Assembly (NCBI GenBank): GCA_029268085.1
Contig: JAJUHD010000115.1
Coordinates: 1-8,303, forward strand
Origin: Bacillota bacterium
GTDB lineage: Bacteria > Bacillota > Clostridia > Oscillospirales > Oscillospiraceae
Length of the DNA stretch: 8,303 bases
Direction of reading: 5' to 3'
Both the position numbers and the translations under genes were made by a program. The notes below the pieces were generated by a model, which saw only the letters and a program-made list of their open reading frames with translations, did not search any database and was not told the DNA's origin. Positions 4,570 to 8,303 of the stretch are shown piece after piece (the stretch's first letter is position 1; every line of letters begins with the position of its first letter).

Positions 4570-5796
4570 ATGAAAATAAATGTTTTGCTTATAAGCAGGC
4601 TTGATCACATCCTCAAAGCGCTGGAGAGCGCGATCAGCGACGAGGAGATTGCTGTCGTCGGGGTATCGCCGGGCGGAACGGACGCCCTAGACCGCATCGA
4701 GAACCTATCGCCGGACATCATAGTTATGTCCTACGGTACGGGAGATGACGACGTTCTTAGCCTGACAGAGAGAATCACCTTTTCAAGGCCTCGCCCCTAT
4801 GTCATCCTGCTTGCCGAGCATCTTGACGTTGAAACGCTGCAGAGCGCTCTGTCTGCGGGCGCGCGTAATGTGACAGGGTTTCCTAAATCCTCGAAGGAGT
4901 TCTGCGACTACATAAAGACGGTCTATAATAACGAGACCGCCCGTATTGAATCTCTGAACGGGAAACAGACGCTTTGCTGGATATCAAAAGTCATAACCGT
5001 TTTCGGAGCAAAAGGCGGACTGGGGAAAACAACTCTGGCAGTGAACCTTGCGGTCAAGCTCGCCGAGAGCAGGAAAAAGGTTGCGCTCGTCGATTTAAAC
5101 CTCCAGTTCGGAGATGTGAACGTATTTCTGGATATTGACCCTGTCGATACGATTTTCGAGCTTTCGCAGGAGCTGTCCGCCCCGAACATTGACCTTATCA
5201 GGAGCTATATGGCGGTTCATTCCAGCGGAGTACACGTTCTCTGTGCGCCGAAAAGTCCGGAATATGCCGAGCTCGTCTCCCCTGAAAAGGTGCAGAGCAT
5301 CCTCGGACAGCTGCGTACCTATTATGATTATGTGATTATAGATACTCCGCCGGCTTTCAGCGACGTTACGATAACCGCGCTCGAACTTTCGTCCGTGATC
5401 CTGTTTGTGACGGGGCTTGATATATCGATACTCAAAAACTCAAAGCTGAGTCTCAGCATTCTGAAATCGCTCCAGCAGATCGACAAGGTGAAAATCCTTG
5501 TAAACAGGGCGGTGAACATTGGCGCAATCACGCTGGACGATGTGCAGCGTCTCATCGAATGCCCGATCTGGGCAAAGATTCCCAGCGACTACAGAGTGGC
5601 TCTGACGGCGCTCAACCTCGGAATTCCCTTCGTTACCGGCGCACCGAAGACCGAGCTGAGTCAGGCGGTCTCCTCCCTTGCGTCACTGCTTCTCGAAGGA
5701 ACGAAGGATATTTCATCGCTCAGCCCAAAGCAGAAAAAGAAACTGGGGCTTACAGGCAGACGCAATCGTCCCGGCCTTTCGGGAAGAACTATATAA
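4570..5796 (+). CDS. cpaE: CpaE/TadZ-family MinD/ParA-like ATPase with degenerate receiver domain
   Basis: A 408-aa protein. Residues about 1-120 form a receiver-like fold (INVLLISRLDHILKAL, PDIIVMSYG, ALSAGARNVTGFPKS), but the phospho-acceptor position holds S54 instead of Asp, so it is unlikely to be phosphorylated. Residues about 140-380 are a MinD/ParA-type ATPase: deviant Walker A GAKGGLGKTT (146-155, signature K148), Walker A' around D175 in ALVDLNLQFGD, and Walker B-like VIIDTPP (255-261). The tail is basic (KQKKKLGLTGRRNR). In Tad systems this protein places the pilus machine, often at a pole, and helps to localise the other Tad proteins. It starts 13 nt after cpaB and is followed by the secretion ATPase gene. 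The domain order matches CpaE/TadZ well. Confidence 0.93.
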   Translation: MKINVLLISRLDHILKALESAISDEEIAVVGVSPGGTDALDRIENLSPDIIVMSYGTGDDDVLSLTERITFSRPRPYVILLAEHLDVETLQSALSAGARNVTGFPKSSKEFCDYIKTVYNNETARIESLNGKQTLCWISKVITVFGAKGGLGKTTLAVNLAVKLAESRKKVALVDLNLQFGDVNVFLDIDPVDTIFELSQELSAPNIDLIRSYMAVHSSGVHVLCAPKSPEYAELVSPEKVQSILGQLRTYYDYVIIDTPPAFSDVTITALELSSVILFVTGLDISILKNSKLSLSILKSLQQIDKVKILVNRAVNIGAITLDDVQRLIECPIWAKIPSDYRVALTALNLGIPFVTGAPKTELSQAVSSLASLLLEGTKDISSLSPKQKKKLGLTGRRNRPGLSGRTI

Positions 5797-5828
5797 CAGG
5801 CCTTGCGGCATTTTGAACGGAGCATATT

Positions 5829-7190
5829 ATGGGTTTGCTTGAAAGAATTGAAAGGCAAAAGGCGGGGCCTCCGCAAAATACAGCTCCAGAGACAGCGGCA
5901 TTTTCCGGCAAAAGCGTCGCCGTGCTTGTCGATGAGTATTCAGACCTCAAGGAAAAGATACATAACGAAATAATCGAACTAATTAATCAGGATGTATATT
6001 CCAAGGGCAAGACAGAAGGCGTTAGCGAAGAATATATAATGCAGTCTATCGAGTCGCTTGTAGACGGCAACGGAACAGCAATTCCCCGTACCGAGCGCAC
6101 GCGGCTCGTCAGGGAGATATACAACAACGTAGTCGGTCTCGGGCCGCTCGAACCGCTGCTTGCCGATCCGGAGATTACCGAAATCATGGTGAACGGCCCA
6201 TACAGCGTCTACGTTGAACGAAGGGGCAAGCTTGAGCTGTCCTCGACCGTTTTCAGGGATAACGAACATTTGATGAACGTTCTGACCCGCATAGTCTCAA
6301 GCGTGGGCAGGCGTGTGGATGAGGCAAGCCCAATGGTGGATGCCCGCCTTGCGGACGGCTCGCGAATCAACGCAATAATTCCCCCGCTGGCTCTGAACGG
6401 ACCTACGATAACCATAAGAAAATTCTCGAAAACACCCTTTACGGACGCGGATCTAATACGTTTCGGCTCGGTTTCGCCTAAAATGATGGCATTTCTGGAG
6501 GCCTGTGTCAGGGGCAGGATAAACATTATCGTTTCCGGCGGAACTGGCAGCGGCAAAACGACGCTCCTCAACGTCCTGTCAGGTTATATACCTAATAACG
6601 AGCGGATAGTTACGATCGAGGACGCGGCGGAGATCCAACTTCGTCAGGGCCATGTCGTGACGCTCGAATCAAGGCCCCCGAATCTGGAGCACGCGGGACA
6701 GGTCACGATACGGGACCTTGTGCGAAACGCACTTCGTATGCGGCCGGACCGCATAATTGTAGGCGAGGTGCGTTCGGGCGAAACGCTGGACATGCTTCAG
6801 GCCATGAATACCGGACATGACGGCTCGCTTACGACCGCCCATGCCAACAGCCCGAGGGATCTTATATCAAGGCTGGAGACGATGGTGCTCATGTCGGGCA
6901 TGGAGATACCCGTCAAGGCCATCCGCGAGCAGATTGCCTCCGCGCTGAATTTAATCGTTCAGCAGGCGCGTATGAGGGACGGCTCAAGAAAAATCACAAA
7001 CATCACAGAGGTTGTCGGCATGGAGGGAGACATCGTCACCCTTCAGGACATTTTCTATTATAAGCCCGAGGGCATGGATACCTCCGGCAAGCTTAGGGGC
7101 AGCTTTCTCGCCACCGGCATACGCCCTGGCTTTGTTGAAAAGCTTGCGGAAAACGGGATTCCGGTAAAGGACGAGTGGTTTTACAGTTAA
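5829..7190 (+). CDS. cpaF: CpaF/TadA-family pilus assembly ATPase
   Basis: A 453-aa secretion ATPase of the PulE/VirB11 superfamily that powers Flp pilus assembly at the cytoplasmic face of the membrane. The N-terminal domain includes LGPLEPLLADPEITEIMVNG (104-123), typical of CpaF. The motor domain shows Walker A GGTGSGKTT (237-245), an Asp box TIEDAAEIQL (262-271), Walker B RIIVGEVRSGE (308-318) and a His box with H330 and H338 in TGHDGSLTTAHANS. All catalytic motifs are intact and the length is typical. GGAG (5819-5822) lies 6 nt before the ATG. It follows cpaE after 32 nt and precedes tadB by a short gap, the usual order. It should form a hexamer working with TadB and TadC. In some systems the single TadA motor drives both extension and retraction; no second ATPase is seen here. 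Confidence 0.97.
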   Translation: MGLLERIERQKAGPPQNTAPETAAFSGKSVAVLVDEYSDLKEKIHNEIIELINQDVYSKGKTEGVSEEYIMQSIESLVDGNGTAIPRTERTRLVREIYNNVVGLGPLEPLLADPEITEIMVNGPYSVYVERRGKLELSSTVFRDNEHLMNVLTRIVSSVGRRVDEASPMVDARLADGSRINAIIPPLALNGPTITIRKFSKTPFTDADLIRFGSVSPKMMAFLEACVRGRINIIVSGGTGSGKTTLLNVLSGYIPNNERIVTIEDAAEIQLRQGHVVTLESRPPNLEHAGQVTIRDLVRNALRMRPDRIIVGEVRSGETLDMLQAMNTGHDGSLTTAHANSPRDLISRLETMVLMSGMEIPVKAIREQIASALNLIVQQARMRDGSRKITNITEVVGMEGDIVTLQDIFYYKPEGMDTSGKLRGSFLATGIRPGFVEKLAENGIPVKDEWFYS

Positions 7191-7211
7191 GGCAAAATGT
7201 TGAGGTGGGCT

Positions 7212-8159
7212 ATGGAAATCATTCTGATTGCTGTTTTCGGCGGGGCGCTGGTCTATGCCGCTCTTACGCTTGCGCTGGTCTATAGCCCGAAAGCGATCCT
7301 GCGTAAAAGACTTGCGGAATATTTCAAAAAAACGGACATTGATGAAATACAGGTTCAGGTTTTGAAAGAGAAGCGCGGGAGCAAAAAGAAAAAAGGACCT
7401 TACAGGCTTCAGCTCGCAAGCAGGGAATTTGCGTCATATCTTGCGATGTCGGGAGTCAAGCTGCGCCCGACGGAGTTCGTTGCGGCATGGGCACTTTCCT
7501 CGACATTGCCCTCGCTTATCGCTTTTCTGATAAGCGGCAATCTTGTTACGGCATTAGGCATAGGGATAATCGGGCTTGCGATCCCGCCCGTTCTTGTGCA
7601 GCGGTCAAGGAAAAAACGGGAAAACGAATTTTCAAAGCAGCTTGGAGAGGCTCTTACCGTAATGGGAAATTGCATCAAGGCCGGGTTCTCGTTCCAGCAG
7701 GCTATGGAGAGCATCGCCGGCGAGATGCCGCCTCCGATTTCGGCTGAGTTTGCGAAAACCCTGCGCGAGATCCGCTATGGAATCGGCATGGAGGAAGCGC
7801 TGCGCCATATGGTGGAAAGAATCAACAACAAGGACCTTGACCTGTTGGTATCAGCCGTACTTATATCGTCTCAGGTCGGAGGAAATCTGAGCGATATAAT
7901 CGAGGTTATTTCCGAAACCGTGCGCGACAGGCTGAAGATAAAATCCGAAGTCCGTGTACTCACCAGCTCGGGGCGCTTTTCGGGCATAATCATCGGATTG
8001 CTTCCGGTCTTCATTATTCTTATCCTGATGGTGATCAATCCCGATTACTTCAATACTTTTGCCGAGTCGAACATCGGAAAGATAATGCTCGCAGGATCTG
8101 TCATCCTTGAAACGATAGGCTTTCTTGCAATTAAAAAGATTGTGGACATTAAGTATTAG
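7212..8159 (+). CDS. tadB: TadB inner-membrane platform protein (T2SSF domain)
   Basis: A 315-aa membrane protein related to GspF/PilC. It has an N-terminal transmembrane helix (about 2-24), a basic cytoplasmic segment (RGSKKKKGPYR), two adjacent membrane helices (about 90-130), a cytoplasmic T2SSF domain (about 143-255, with LGEALTVMGNCIKAGFSFQQAM and SSQVGGNLSDIIEVISETVRDR), and C-terminal helices (about 256-276 and 290-307). With TadC it forms the platform on which TadA acts. Two starts are possible. The ATG at 7197 has AAGG close by; the ATG at 7212 is preceded by GAGGTGG (7202-7208), a stronger site, and is preferred. The choice changes only five residues. Its stop codon overlaps the ribosome binding site of tadC. 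Confidence 0.93.
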   Translation: MEIILIAVFGGALVYAALTLALVYSPKAILRKRLAEYFKKTDIDEIQVQVLKEKRGSKKKKGPYRLQLASREFASYLAMSGVKLRPTEFVAAWALSSTLPSLIAFLISGNLVTALGIGIIGLAIPPVLVQRSRKKRENEFSKQLGEALTVMGNCIKAGFSFQQAMESIAGEMPPPISAEFAKTLREIRYGIGMEEALRHMVERINNKDLDLLVSAVLISSQVGGNLSDIIEVISETVRDRLKIKSEVRVLTSSGRFSGIIIGLLPVFIILILMVINPDYFNTFAESNIGKIMLAGSVILETIGFLAIKKIVDIKY

Positions 8160-8168
8160 GAGTTTATT

Positions 8169-8303
8169 ATGGCTGGCTATACTGCAATCGCTGCGGGTGT
8201 TTTTATATTCGCGATGACCGTACTCATGTGCGGTTCAAAGGGCGCGCGCGAAGACAGAGTCAGAAAAAGAGTTTCCGATATCATAAACAGCGACACGAAA
8301 TAC
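8169..8303 (+). CDS. tadC: TadC-like platform protein, N-terminal part (runs off the window)
   Basis: 45 codons are open to the window edge. The start MAGYTAIAAGVFIFAMTVLM is one hydrophobic helix followed by a basic, polar stretch (GAREDRVRKRVSDII), as in the N-terminus of TadB/TadC proteins. AGGAG (8158-8162) overlaps the tadB stop TAG and lies 6 nt upstream of the ATG, so translation of the two is closely linked. The T2SSF domain would be beyond the edge; the TadC call rests on position after tadB and the N-terminal layout. Confidence 0.75.
   Translation, partial: MAGYTAIAAGVFIFAMTVLMCGSKGAREDRVRKRVSDIINSDTKY

Noticed and set aside
5979..6571. Overlapping - strand frames inside cpaF
   Set aside because: Shadows of the strongly supported CpaF ATPase with no start signals or domains.
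1..8303. CRISPR arrays, insertion sequences, tRNA or rRNA genes
   Set aside because: No direct-repeat arrays, transposase motifs, terminal repeats or RNA gene signatures other than the riboswitch were seen on either strand.

Overview
The window carries the front part of a Tad (tight adherence / Flp) type IVc pilus operon on the + strand. Divergent from it, on the - strand, is a two-component system. Several points suggest a Gram-positive (monoderm) bacterium, probably a Clostridia-type Firmicute. The pilus genes run from prepilin peptidase to TadC with no CpaC/RcpA secretin or outer-membrane lipoprotein among them. Most genes have strong GGAGG-like ribosome binding sites, base composition is moderate, and a GEMM-I riboswitch with an intrinsic terminator sits in the leader. 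The species cannot be named from the sequence alone.

Layout. Positions 1-998 (- strand) hold an OmpR/PhoB-type response regulator followed by the N-terminal part of its sensor histidine kinase, which leaves the window at base 1. Positions 999-1391 are a non-coding control region. It has a promoter-like element for the two-component operon with a perfect 7-2-7 palindrome over its -10, an AT-rich stretch, and then on the + strand a well-formed type I cyclic di-GMP riboswitch aptamer (about 1217-1298) followed by an expression platform ending in an intrinsic terminator (1325-1367). Positions 1392-8303 (+ strand) hold, in order, a prepilin peptidase (TadV/CpaA), a 52-aa Flp pilin, a strong stem-loop, a TadE-like pseudopilin, a TadG-like protein, CpaB/RcpC, CpaE/TadZ, CpaF/TadA ATPase, TadB and the start of TadC.

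How it works together. The peptidase cleaves the Flp prepilin, and probably TadE, at a G|xxxxE(Y/F) site. TadA hydrolyses ATP to drive assembly on the TadB/TadC membrane platform. TadZ probably places the machine in the cell, and TadE, TadG and CpaB are accessory envelope proteins. The riboswitch sits just ahead of the first pilus gene, so c-di-GMP should set read-through into the operon. By hand folding, the 3' strand of aptamer P1 can also pair with the 5' arm of the terminator. This predicts an OFF switch (c-di-GMP causes termination), opposite to the usual expectation that c-di-GMP promotes attachment. The hairpin after flp and a possible extra promoter before flp would let pilin be made in excess over the machinery.

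The most notable element is the c-di-GMP riboswitch controlling a monoderm Tad pilus operon, next to a divergent two-component system. The individual families are known; the switching logic and this arrangement are the parts worth testing.
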